This document shows positions 57,613 through 64,000 of a DNA stretch of 64,000 nucleotides, one piece after another. The translations under genes and the position numbers were made by a program. This DNA is from Clostridia bacterium (lineage in GTDB: Bacteria > Bacillota > Clostridia > Christensenellales > CAG-1252): NCBI GenBank assembly GCA_017394805.1, contig JAFPXC010000007.1, positions 65,093-129,092 on the forward strand, in the 5' to 3' direction. Each line of letters starts with the position of its first letter. Position 1 is the first letter of the stretch. Under the pieces are notes generated by a model. The model made no database searches and was not told where the DNA came from. It saw only the letters and a list, made by a program, of their open reading frames with translations.

Positions 57613-58350
57613 GTGGAAGGATACGTGGAAGTGACGGACGTCGATCTGCGCGAAGGCGAGGTCGAAGAAGATTTGCAATGCAAGGGGCTACGGATATTGC
57701 AGGCCCCGGGCACGTATCGGTTCAGTTCGGACTCGGCGCTTTTGGCCAACTTCGCCACCTGTTCGGCGGGCGAAGTGGGCGTGGAGTTGTGCGCGGGCTC
57801 GGCGGTGGTGAGTATGCTGTTGGCGGCCAAGACGCCCCTAAGGCGTATCGTGGCCGTGGAGTTGCAAGCATCGTTCGCCGAACGGGCGGCGCGGAGCGTG
57901 AAACGCAACGGGTTAGAGGCGCGTGTGGCCGTGTGGCAAGGAGACGCCGTGCGGTGCGCCGAAGCGTTCGGCTGCGGCACGCAGGACTTCGTTGTGGTCA
58001 ACCCCCCCTACTTCCGCGTGGGCGAGGGCGAGATGAGCGAGGACGCCACGGTGGCTATGTGCCGACACGAAACGCATATCACGTTGCGCGAGGTGTGCCA
58101 AACGGCGGCCAAGTTGCTACGCTTCGGCGGGCGAATGTATATCGTCTACACCGCCACCAGGTTGGCGGAGTTGTTCGACGAGATGAAACGAGCGGGCATA
58201 GAGCCCAAAAAATTGGTGAGTATCCAGCCCGTCTCGGGCAGGCAAGCGGATACGGTGTTGGTGGAAGGCAAGCGCGGCGGCAAGCGCGGCATGGTGGTCG
58301 TGAACGCAGTGCGGGGCGACCTCGAAGCGAAGTACACCACGAGGGAGTAG
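57613..58350 (+). CDS. trmN6: tRNA1(Val) (adenine-37-N6)-methyltransferase, YabB type
   Basis: A 245-residue SAM-dependent methyltransferase. GVELCAGSAVVSMLLAAK near residue 55 is a class I SAM site, VAVELQASFAERAARSVKRNG the second motif, and VVNPPYFRVGEG near 135 the catalytic NPPY that marks N6-adenine methylases. It starts with GTG at 57613 after GAGGACGAAACG. The gene stands two bases before rsmI, the conserved yabB-rsmI order of Firmicutes. The enzyme modifies A37 of tRNA. Confidence 0.85.
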   Translation: MEGYVEVTDVDLREGEVEEDLQCKGLRILQAPGTYRFSSDSALLANFATCSAGEVGVELCAGSAVVSMLLAAKTPLRRIVAVELQASFAERAARSVKRNGLEARVAVWQGDAVRCAEAFGCGTQDFVVVNPPYFRVGEGEMSEDATVAMCRHETHITLREVCQTAAKLLRFGGRMYIVYTATRLAELFDEMKRAGIEPKKLVSIQPVSGRQADTVLVEGKRGGKRGMVVVNAVRGDLEAKYTTRE

Positions 58351-58352
58351 AT

Positions 58353-59156
58353 ATGTTGTATTTGGTCGGTACGCCGATAGGCAATATGGGCGACATAACC
58401 CTGCGGGCGTTGGAGACGCTCAAAACGGTGGACTTGGTGGCGTGTGAAGATACGCGCCATACGGGGCTGTTGTTGCAAAAACTGGGGGTACGTAAGCCCC
58501 TTTTGAGTTACTACAAGCACAAAGAGCAGGAGGGCACGGAAGAGATCTTGGCCCTGTTGCGCGAGGGCAAGAACGTGGCGTTGGTGTCGGACGCGGGTAT
58601 GCCCGTCATATCCGATCCCGGCGGCGTGCTGGTCGAGGCGGCCAGGCGCGAAGGGCTTGCCGTGACCGTGGTGCCCGGGGCTACCGCCGTCACGTCGGCC
58701 ATGGCGTTGGCGGGGCAGTCGGGCGGCTTCGTGTTCGTGGGGTTCCTCTCGGACAAAAACAAGGAGCGCGACAGGCAGATCGTGCAATACGTCACTTCGC
58801 CCAACCCCTTGGTGCTGTACGTGGCCGCGCACGACGTGGCGGATACGATGGCCTATCTTCGGGACAAGTTGGGCGACCGAGGCGTGTACGTCGTCAAGGA
58901 ATTGACCAAAATACACGAGACCGTCATACGCACCACCTTGGGCGCCGAGGTGGACTTCGATACGCACGGGGAGTTCGTCTTCATCGTGGACGGCAAAGAG
59001 GAGAGCGCGGCGACCGAATTGTCCGCTGAGGAGCACGTGCGGCGGTATATCGCCATGGGCATGAGCAAAAAGGACGCCATCAAGGCGGTGGCCAAAGAGC
59101 GCGGCGTGCCCAAGGACGAGATTTACAAGGCGGCTTTGGATATCGACGAAGCGTAA
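58353..59156 (+). CDS. rsmI: 16S rRNA (cytidine-1402-2'-O)-methyltransferase
   Basis: A 267-residue tetrapyrrole-methylase-fold enzyme. LYLVGTPIGNMGDITLRALE at the N-terminus, ACEDTRHTGLLLQKL, VSDAGMPVISDPG near residue 80 and VVPGATAVTSAMALAG near 105 are signature stretches of RsmI, which methylates the ribose of C1402 of 16S rRNA. The C-terminal part holds HETVIRTTLG and a final helical DNA/RNA-binding-like segment. GGGAG stands before the ATG at 58353, which is two bases after the trmN6 stop. Confidence 0.92.
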   Translation: MLYLVGTPIGNMGDITLRALETLKTVDLVACEDTRHTGLLLQKLGVRKPLLSYYKHKEQEGTEEILALLREGKNVALVSDAGMPVISDPGGVLVEAARREGLAVTVVPGATAVTSAMALAGQSGGFVFVGFLSDKNKERDRQIVQYVTSPNPLVLYVAAHDVADTMAYLRDKLGDRGVYVVKELTKIHETVIRTTLGAEVDFDTHGEFVFIVDGKEESAATELSAEEHVRRYIAMGMSKKDAIKAVAKERGVPKDEIYKAALDIDEA

Positions 59157-59207
59157 GCGCTTGGCGACAAAAAGCCGTATGCCCGACGTACGGGAGAATG
59201 CAATGGT

Positions 59208-60512
59208 ATGAAATGGAGAGGATATAATCTCACCAAATGGTATAGAATGGATAATTCGGGCATGATTTATCCCATCATCGGTACTTTGTCTACACAAAGT
59301 AACTTTTTGTTGCGGTTTCGACTGCGCGAGGCCGTACAGCCGACCTTGCTGCAAGAGGCTCTCGAAAAGACCTACGAGCGGTTTCCCTATTTCAAAGTGA
59401 CCATCGAAAGGGGTTGGTTCCGCCACTACCTCGTGGAAAACTACCGCCGCCCCAAGGTGTGGGAAGCGTCGGGCGTGCTGTTGGGCCGCACCGAGTTTGC
59501 GCAAAACGGATACTATCCCATCTGGGTGAGTTATTGGGGCAATACGGTGTTCGTCACCTTTTTCCACGGGTTGTCGGACGGGCACGGCGCGTCGCGTTTC
59601 GTGGGGTACCTTTTGGCGACCTATCGACGGCTCGCCCATCCCGACGAGGCGGACGAAGCGACCGATCCCGACGCACTGTTTCCCCGTGTGAACGGGGAGA
59701 CCGAAAACGCCTACGATACCTATTACCGAAAGCAACCTTTCTTCCGTGGGCTCAAAGACACGGCGGGCGGCAACGCGGCGCAGGTAAAGGGGCGCTTCTT
59801 CGTCAAGGACGGTTTGGCCTGCACGCAGGGGAAGATAAACCTTGCCGAGGCCCTCGCCGCGGCGCGCGCGAGGGGGTGCACCCTCACCGAGTTGATGGCG
59901 GCGGCGGGATTGATGGCGGCGGTGCGCACGCGCGCCAAATGCGCCCCAAACAAACAGCCGAAGATCTTTATCCCCATCAATCTGCGCAAGATGTTCCCGT
60001 CCGAGACCATGTTCAACTTCGTGGGCATGATCAAGTGCCGCGTACCGCAAAGTACCCCCACGTTGGAGGGGTATATCGACGTTATCAAGCAAGAATTGCG
60101 CGGACAAGCCACGCCAGAGGCCTTTATGCCCAAGTTGGCGTTTACCTCGCTGTTCAGCAAAAATCCGCTCTTGCGGCTGATGCCCCTCAGCCTCAAAATG
60201 ATCGTGAGCAAGTTGGGGCGCTCTCTATCCAAACACACCAAACAGACCATGATATTGAGCAATCTCGGCGTGGTGCCCTTGCCCAAGGCGTTGCAAAATG
60301 AGTTGGACGACTTCGCCTTTATGCTCAACGCCAACCGCCGCACCCCCGAAAACCTCGCCATCGTGAGTTATGGCGACACGCTGTCCTTGACTTGGAGCCG
60401 CCATATCGTGGAGAACGACGTGGACCGCGAGTTCTACCGTATTTTGCGCGAAGAGTTGGGCTTGGATGCGGTGGTCAACAGCAATTACAGGGAGGTGGAA
60501 TATGCGTTGTGA
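59208..60512 (+). CDS. condensation-fold acyltransferase (alcohol acetyltransferase-like)
   Basis: A 434-residue protein of the CoA-dependent acyltransferase/condensation superfamily. The catalytic motif reads TFFHGLSDGHGASRF near residue 128; the family has HHxxxDG, and here the second His and the DG are kept as FHGLSDG. The ends of the fold are shown by FIPINLRKMFPSETMFNFVGM near 260 and TMILSNLGVVPLP near 350 (the latch and floor-loop regions). No signal peptide. It overlaps the next gene by 11 bases. The partner suggests action at a membrane, but the acceptor is unknown. Confidence 0.7.
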   Translation: MKWRGYNLTKWYRMDNSGMIYPIIGTLSTQSNFLLRFRLREAVQPTLLQEALEKTYERFPYFKVTIERGWFRHYLVENYRRPKVWEASGVLLGRTEFAQNGYYPIWVSYWGNTVFVTFFHGLSDGHGASRFVGYLLATYRRLAHPDEADEATDPDALFPRVNGETENAYDTYYRKQPFFRGLKDTAGGNAAQVKGRFFVKDGLACTQGKINLAEALAAARARGCTLTELMAAAGLMAAVRTRAKCAPNKQPKIFIPINLRKMFPSETMFNFVGMIKCRVPQSTPTLEGYIDVIKQELRGQATPEAFMPKLAFTSLFSKNPLLRLMPLSLKMIVSKLGRSLSKHTKQTMILSNLGVVPLPKALQNELDDFAFMLNANRRTPENLAIVSYGDTLSLTWSRHIVENDVDREFYRILREELGLDAVVNSNYREVEYAL

Positions 60513-61152
60513 GAAATGCGGAACGCTGATAGAAGGTAGCAACGGCAAATGCCCGTTGTGCGGCGCGCCCACCCCCGTGCAAGTGCCCGTCTACCCCGCG
60601 AGGAACACGCGGCTCAAACGGTACGTGGTGCCCTTTACGGTGGTGTATTGGCTCTTGGCGGCCATCGCCACCATCATCGCCGTCGTCATGGTGCACGTCT
60701 ATGGCGGGGGGCGGCGGTATTGGGTGATCGTGCCCGTGGCGCTCGCCTGGCTCTATTTCATCTTCCGTCATACCGTGTTGGGGTTGGAAAACACCCATCA
60801 CAAGATTTTGGTGAATAGCGTGATGGGGCTCGTGCTGTTCGTCGTCATCGGGTTCACCCTGCACCTTGAGGAGATCTTCATCGGGTGGGTGTCGCCCATC
60901 TTCTACGCCGCGAGTTGGATGCTGTCGGGCGCGTTGGCCTTGGTGAGCATCAAAAAGGCGGGGCGATATATCCTCAGCCTGTGGTGGCAGGGGCTTTTGG
61001 CCGTGGCGATATTCGTGCTGTGCTTCGCCTTGCACCTCTATTGGGTGCCCTCGGTCGTAAGCGGCGGCGCGGGGCTTTTGTTGTGCCTCGTCATCACGAT
61101 TTTGCGCCCGCGCGAGGTGTGGTCGCAGATAAAGAGCGCGATGGATATGTAG
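60502..61152 (+). CDS. zinc-ribbon polytopic membrane protein (DUF6320-like)
   Basis: A 216-residue protein. It starts with a zinc ribbon, MRCEKCGTLIEGSNGKCPLCG, in which four cysteines form two CxxC knuckles, and then has about six membrane segments. GGGAGGTGGAAT fixes the start at 60502, within the end of the acyltransferase gene, so their translation is coupled. Proteins of this design are regularly found beside condensation-type alcohol acetyltransferases in Clostridia (from memory), and may provide a membrane dock or carrier. Function unknown. Confidence 0.7.
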   Translation: MRCEKCGTLIEGSNGKCPLCGAPTPVQVPVYPARNTRLKRYVVPFTVVYWLLAAIATIIAVVMVHVYGGGRRYWVIVPVALAWLYFIFRHTVLGLENTHHKILVNSVMGLVLFVVIGFTLHLEEIFIGWVSPIFYAASWMLSGALALVSIKKAGRYILSLWWQGLLAVAIFVLCFALHLYWVPSVVSGGAGLLLCLVITILRPREVWSQIKSAMDM

Positions 61153-61186
61153 CGAAATAGGTGGCGAAATGCCCCCGATTGTAACG

Positions 61187-61215
61187 AAAAGGCACCCGAT
61201 GTGGGTGCCTTTTTT
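61187..61215 (+). terminator. intrinsic terminator
   Basis: AAAAGGCACCC (61187-61197) pairs with GGGTGCCTTTT (61203-61213) and a T-run follows. It closes the acyltransferase/zinc-ribbon unit. Confidence 0.88.
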
Positions 61216-61250
61216 GTGACAAACTTCTGTTTATCTCACGGGCGCACGCT

Positions 61251-62018
61251 TTACATCCAATTGGCGGCGCGGGTGGAGAAGCGGTTGATGATGGCCATCC
61301 AACTCTCAAAGGAGATGGGGCTCTCGACGTAGGTCGCGTCCGTGCTTTCGGCGGGGCGACGGAAGGGAGCGTGGTCCACCTGGTCGAAGCGGTAGTTGGA
61401 AAACACCGCCGTATAGGTCTCGCTGTGGGCTTTGCCCTCCGCGTCCGTGGAGTTGAAGGTGGCCGAGATCTTCACCAAATTGACGTCGTCGTACCACAGG
61501 GCGTATTGGTTGCCTTGGTAGGCGAAGTCATAGTGATAGACTTCGGCGCCGTTCAAGGTCTCCTTTTTGCCCGTACTGAGCAAGGTGGCGTAGGTGGCGA
61601 GCATAATTTTTTGCGTTACCCAATACAACAGGTTGTTTTCGTCCGTGTAGGGCACGTCGTTCGTCGCGTAGTAGGTGCCCACCCGTATGCCGAGGCTACC
61701 GTCCTTGGTGACGTACTCGTAGAGTTTGTTGTCCGCGTACAGGCGGCGGTAGACCACCGAGGTATTGTCGGGCTGCACGAAGGTATAGGCGTACTCGTTG
61801 CCCTTTTTGAAACAGCTGATGTCGAGCGAACTCTCCTCGCCGTCCGAGACGATATCCGCATGAAGGTCGAAAGAAAGTTCCTGCGCCGCTTCGACTTTTT
61901 TCTGGAACTTGATCTCTACGCCTTGCACTTTGCGACCGAGGTCGCACGCGGCAAGGACCAATCCCAAAGAAAGGACGAGGACGACGAGGCAAGCGATGAT
62001 GGTAAGTGCTTTTTTCAT
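61251..62018 (-). CDS. lipoprotein of unknown function
   Basis: A 255-residue exported lipoprotein: two Lys, hydrophobic core and lipobox LAAC near residue 25. The mature part is beta-rich with successive strands (VEIKFQKKVEAAQELSFDLHADIV, YAYTFVQPDNTSVVYRRLYADNKLYEYV, VYHYDFAYQGNQYALWYDDVNLVKIS in outline), a layout reminiscent of LolA/LppX-like folds that bind lipids, though I see no defining motif. GGAGAACGAAACC precedes the ATG. A terminator of its own is not apparent in the 36 bases to the stem of the convergent terminator at 61187. Confidence 0.75.
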   Translation of the reverse strand: MKKALTIIACLVVLVLSLGLVLAACDLGRKVQGVEIKFQKKVEAAQELSFDLHADIVSDGEESSLDISCFKKGNEYAYTFVQPDNTSVVYRRLYADNKLYEYVTKDGSLGIRVGTYYATNDVPYTDENNLLYWVTQKIMLATYATLLSTGKKETLNGAEVYHYDFAYQGNQYALWYDDVNLVKISATFNSTDAEGKAHSETYTAVFSNYRFDQVDHAPFRRPAESTDATYVESPISFESWMAIINRFSTRAANWM

Positions 62019-62122
62019 GGTTTCGTTCTCCTAATTATAATATTCGTTGTTATTACTCGTCGATGCACGGCGAACGGGATATTTAGACCGAGCCGCAGCC
62101 GCCTATTCGGCGTGCAGGCTCG

Positions 62123-62623
62123 TCAAAAGGGCAGGGGCGCGTCGTTGACGTAGGTGCAGAAGCGAATGGTCTGCCCGTTGTCCTCGATGGGCGCGCCCTC
62201 TTCGACCTGTCGCCAGTTGGCGAGGGCGTCCAAATCGTCGAAAAAGACGGTGGCGTTGCCGTCCGCCGAGACCTTGGTGACGTACACCGTGTCGCAAAAA
62301 GGCAGCATCGTATGGTAGAACATCGCGCCGCCGATGACGAACAGGTCGTCGGAGGGGTAGGCCTTGACCGCCGCCGACAGTTCGGGCAGGGTGTGCACCA
62401 CCACGCAGTCCTCGCGCTCCACTTCTTGGGGCGCCAGCACGATATTGACTCGGTTTTTGAGGGGTTTCGACTCGGGGAAAGACAAGAGGGTATTGTACCC
62501 CATCATCACGGCCTTGCCCGCCGTGAGGGTGCGGAAATGGCGCATATCCTCTTTGAGGCGGAACAACAGGTCGTTCTTGGCGCCGATGCCCCAACGGCTA
62601 TCCACCACGACGATGGCCTTCAT
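62123..62623 (-). CDS. folA: dihydrofolate reductase
   Basis: A 166-residue enzyme that reduces dihydrofolate with NADPH. The N-terminal IVVVDSRWGIGAKNDLLFRLKEDMRHFR contains the conserved WGIG and the acidic active-site residue (Glu/Asp following LKxD), GKAVMMGYNTLLSFP binds the cofactor, and LFVIGGAMFYHTMLPFCDTVYVTKV is the second nucleotide site. The gene overlaps gltX by four bases (ATGA), so it is translated from the same message. The first residue pair MKAIVVVD is a normal start. Confidence 0.9.
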   Translation of the reverse strand: MKAIVVVDSRWGIGAKNDLLFRLKEDMRHFRTLTAGKAVMMGYNTLLSFPESKPLKNRVNIVLAPQEVEREDCVVVHTLPELSAAVKAYPSDDLFVIGGAMFYHTMLPFCDTVYVTKVSADGNATVFFDDLDALANWRQVEEGAPIEDNGQTIRFCTYVNDAPLPF

Positions 62624-64000
62624 CGTGCGTTCTCCAAGCGCGCGGCGACGCGTTGCAGGCGGCGTAGGGTCTCCTCTTTGCCGAGGAGCACTGCCATTTC
62701 GCTGGCGCCGCCCGGTGTGACCGCCTGCCCCGTGATGGCGATGCGCACGCACCACATCATGGCGGCCTTTTTGACTTCCATTATCTCGCACACCGCGCAA
62801 AGGGCTTGGAAAATGGCGTCGTTGGTCCACTCGGCGTCCTTCAAGGCGTCCCAAGCGGCGGGCACGAGGTCACGGGCGACCGCGGCGTCCGTCTTGTTCT
62901 TCTTGTGCTCGAACAGAGCGAGGTCGAAGTCGTCGTATTCCTCGAGGAAGTCCACGGTGGCGGGAATGTCGCCCAAGGTTTCCACGCGGGGTTGCACCAA
63001 GGCGAGCAGCATATCCTCGTCGTATTTGCCGTAGGCCTTGCTTTGTTTGAGGAAGGGGAGCGCCGCCTCTTTGAACGCCTCGGGCGAAAGTTCGCGGATA
63101 TACTCGGCGTTGAGCCAGCGCATTTTGGCGCCGTCGAAGATGGACGGGCTTTGCGACAGCCCCGACACGTCGAATTGCTCGATGAGGTCGGCCATGGAGA
63201 GTTTCTCTTGGTTGCCCTTGGGACTCCACCCCAACAGCGCGATATAGTTGACGATGGCTTGCGGCAGGTAGCCCTTCGCCACGAAGTCCTCGAAGTTGGC
63301 GTCGCCGTAGCGCTTGCTCAACTTGTGCTCGTGGTCGCGCATAATGGGCGCGAGGTGTATGTACTGCGGGCGCTCCCACCCGAACGCGTCGTACAGCAGG
63401 TTGTATTGGGGGGTGCTGGACAGGTACTCGTTGCCGCGAAGAATGTGCGTGACGCCCATCGAATGGTCGTCGATGACATTGGCGAAGTTGTAGGTGGGCA
63501 TACCGTCGCTCTTCAAAAGGATCATATCGTCCATATCCTTGTAGGCCACCGCGATATGACCGTAGACCATATCGTCATATTCGGACACGCCGTCCGTCTC
63601 GGGCACGCGCATACGAATGACGTAGGGTGCGCCCGCCGCCAACTTGGCCTCGACCACCTCTTTGGGCAGGTGCGCGCAATGCTTGTCGTATTTGCCCGTG
63701 CCGCCGTCCGTGACGTTGCGTTTGCCGCAGAAGCAGTAGTATGCGCCGCCTTTCGCCACCAACTCCAAGGCGTATTTCTTGTAGAGGTGCTTGCGCTGGC
63801 TCTGGACGTAGATCATGCCGTTCTTTTCCTTGCCCGGGCCCTCGTCGTAGTCGATGCCCGCGGTCTTCAAGGTGCGGAAGATGGCGTCGGTGGCGCCCTC
63901 TACGTAGCGGCCCTGGTCGGTGTCCTCGATGCGAAGAATAAAGGTGCCGCCCGCTTTGCGTGCGTAGAGATAGGCGTAAAGCCCCGTGCGTAGGTTGCCT
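62620..64000 (-). CDS. gltX: glutamate-tRNA ligase, start outside window
   Basis: A class I aminoacyl-tRNA synthetase, 460 residues of which are visible; the reading continues through the right edge. The first visible residues NLRTGLYAYLYARK follow the HIGH motif that lies just beyond the edge, then FILRIEDTDQGR, which is diagnostic of GltX. A zinc-like CFCGKR segment, the lysine loop HKLSKRYGD (KMSKS class) and the helical anticodon-binding half are all present. It charges tRNA-Glu. It is followed by folA with a four-base overlap. Confidence 0.92.
   Translation of the reverse strand, partial: GNLRTGLYAYLYARKAGGTFILRIEDTDQGRYVEGATDAIFRTLKTAGIDYDEGPGKEKNGMIYVQSQRKHLYKKYALELVAKGGAYYCFCGKRNVTDGGTGKYDKHCAHLPKEVVEAKLAAGAPYVIRMRVPETDGVSEYDDMVYGHIAVAYKDMDDMILLKSDGMPTYNFANVIDDHSMGVTHILRGNEYLSSTPQYNLLYDAFGWERPQYIHLAPIMRDHEHKLSKRYGDANFEDFVAKGYLPQAIVNYIALLGWSPKGNQEKLSMADLIEQFDVSGLSQSPSIFDGAKMRWLNAEYIRELSPEAFKEAALPFLKQSKAYGKYDEDMLLALVQPRVETLGDIPATVDFLEEYDDFDLALFEHKKNKTDAAVARDLVPAAWDALKDAEWTNDAIFQALCAVCEIMEVKKAAMMWCVRIAITGQAVTPGGASEMAVLLGKEETLRRLQRVAARLENAR

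Overview
The window looks like a chromosomal piece of a GC-rich, endospore-forming member of the Firmicutes (Clostridia-like). The evidence is spmA-spmB and yabP-yabQ (sporulation), a YugP-like membrane protein, DnaD-type replication protein, split transketolase, HelD, the trmN6-rsmI pair, consensus SigA promoters (TTGACA-17-TATAAT type) and strong GGAGG ribosome sites. The giant lipoprotein built of Listeria-Bacteroides (InlB B) repeats and the overall gene style remind me of gut Christensenellales-like lineages, but that placement is an inference. I see no rRNA, tRNA, IS element, prophage or CRISPR array.

Layout. 1-8.6 kb: end of rplL, an ArsB-type transporter, an ATP-grasp ligase, a 43-residue Cys/Lys-rich peptide, spmA-spmB, then membrane protein, HGSNAT-like acetyltransferase, flavoprotein and a ComEC channel protein. 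8.6-19.9 kb: a kinase-like/hydrolase-like/signal-peptidase operon behind a consensus promoter, a 194-bp tandem repeat, DUF2804 and DUF1292 proteins, a YugP relative that has lost its zinc motif, CstA, an RsmF-type rRNA methylase, an esterase, and a NusG-II/Gx transporter pair. 19.9-20.9 kb: an AT-rich islet with a divergent XRE repressor and lipoprotein. 20.9-26.8 kb: one minus-strand operon holding the whole aspartate-to-threonine pathway, with threonine synthase fused to homoserine kinase. 26.9-35.8 kb: a beta-CASP nuclease, yabPQ, then a three-gene minus-strand operon (SNF2-type helicase of the mobile-element class, MoxR AAA+ ATPase, VWA/metallopeptidase-like protein) preceded by a 38-residue basic small protein. 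35.8-43.7 kb: CitG-like protein, HelD, a ferritin-like protein, an MBG-repeat surface protein, M18 aminopeptidase. 44.1-53.5 kb: a 3138-residue repeat lipoprotein. 53.5-64 kb: split transketolase, DnaD protein, trmN6-rsmI, an acyltransferase with its zinc-ribbon membrane partner, a lipoprotein, folA and the start-truncated gltX.

The two things most worth following are (a) the helicase-MoxR-VWA operon with its small protein, which has the composition of an uncharacterised NTPase-driven conflict or remodelling system, and (b) a family of intergenic arrays made of short unrelated hairpins joined by constant linkers (GGGAGAAATCC, ACTTCAC, TGATGATAT, CCACAAC), seen in at least six places and on both strands. 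Also unusual are the ThrC-ThrB fusion that keeps an internal ribosome site, the super-repeat plan of the giant lipoprotein and the YugP pseudoprotease.

None of the family assignments could be checked by search here; they rest on motifs, length, and gene order.
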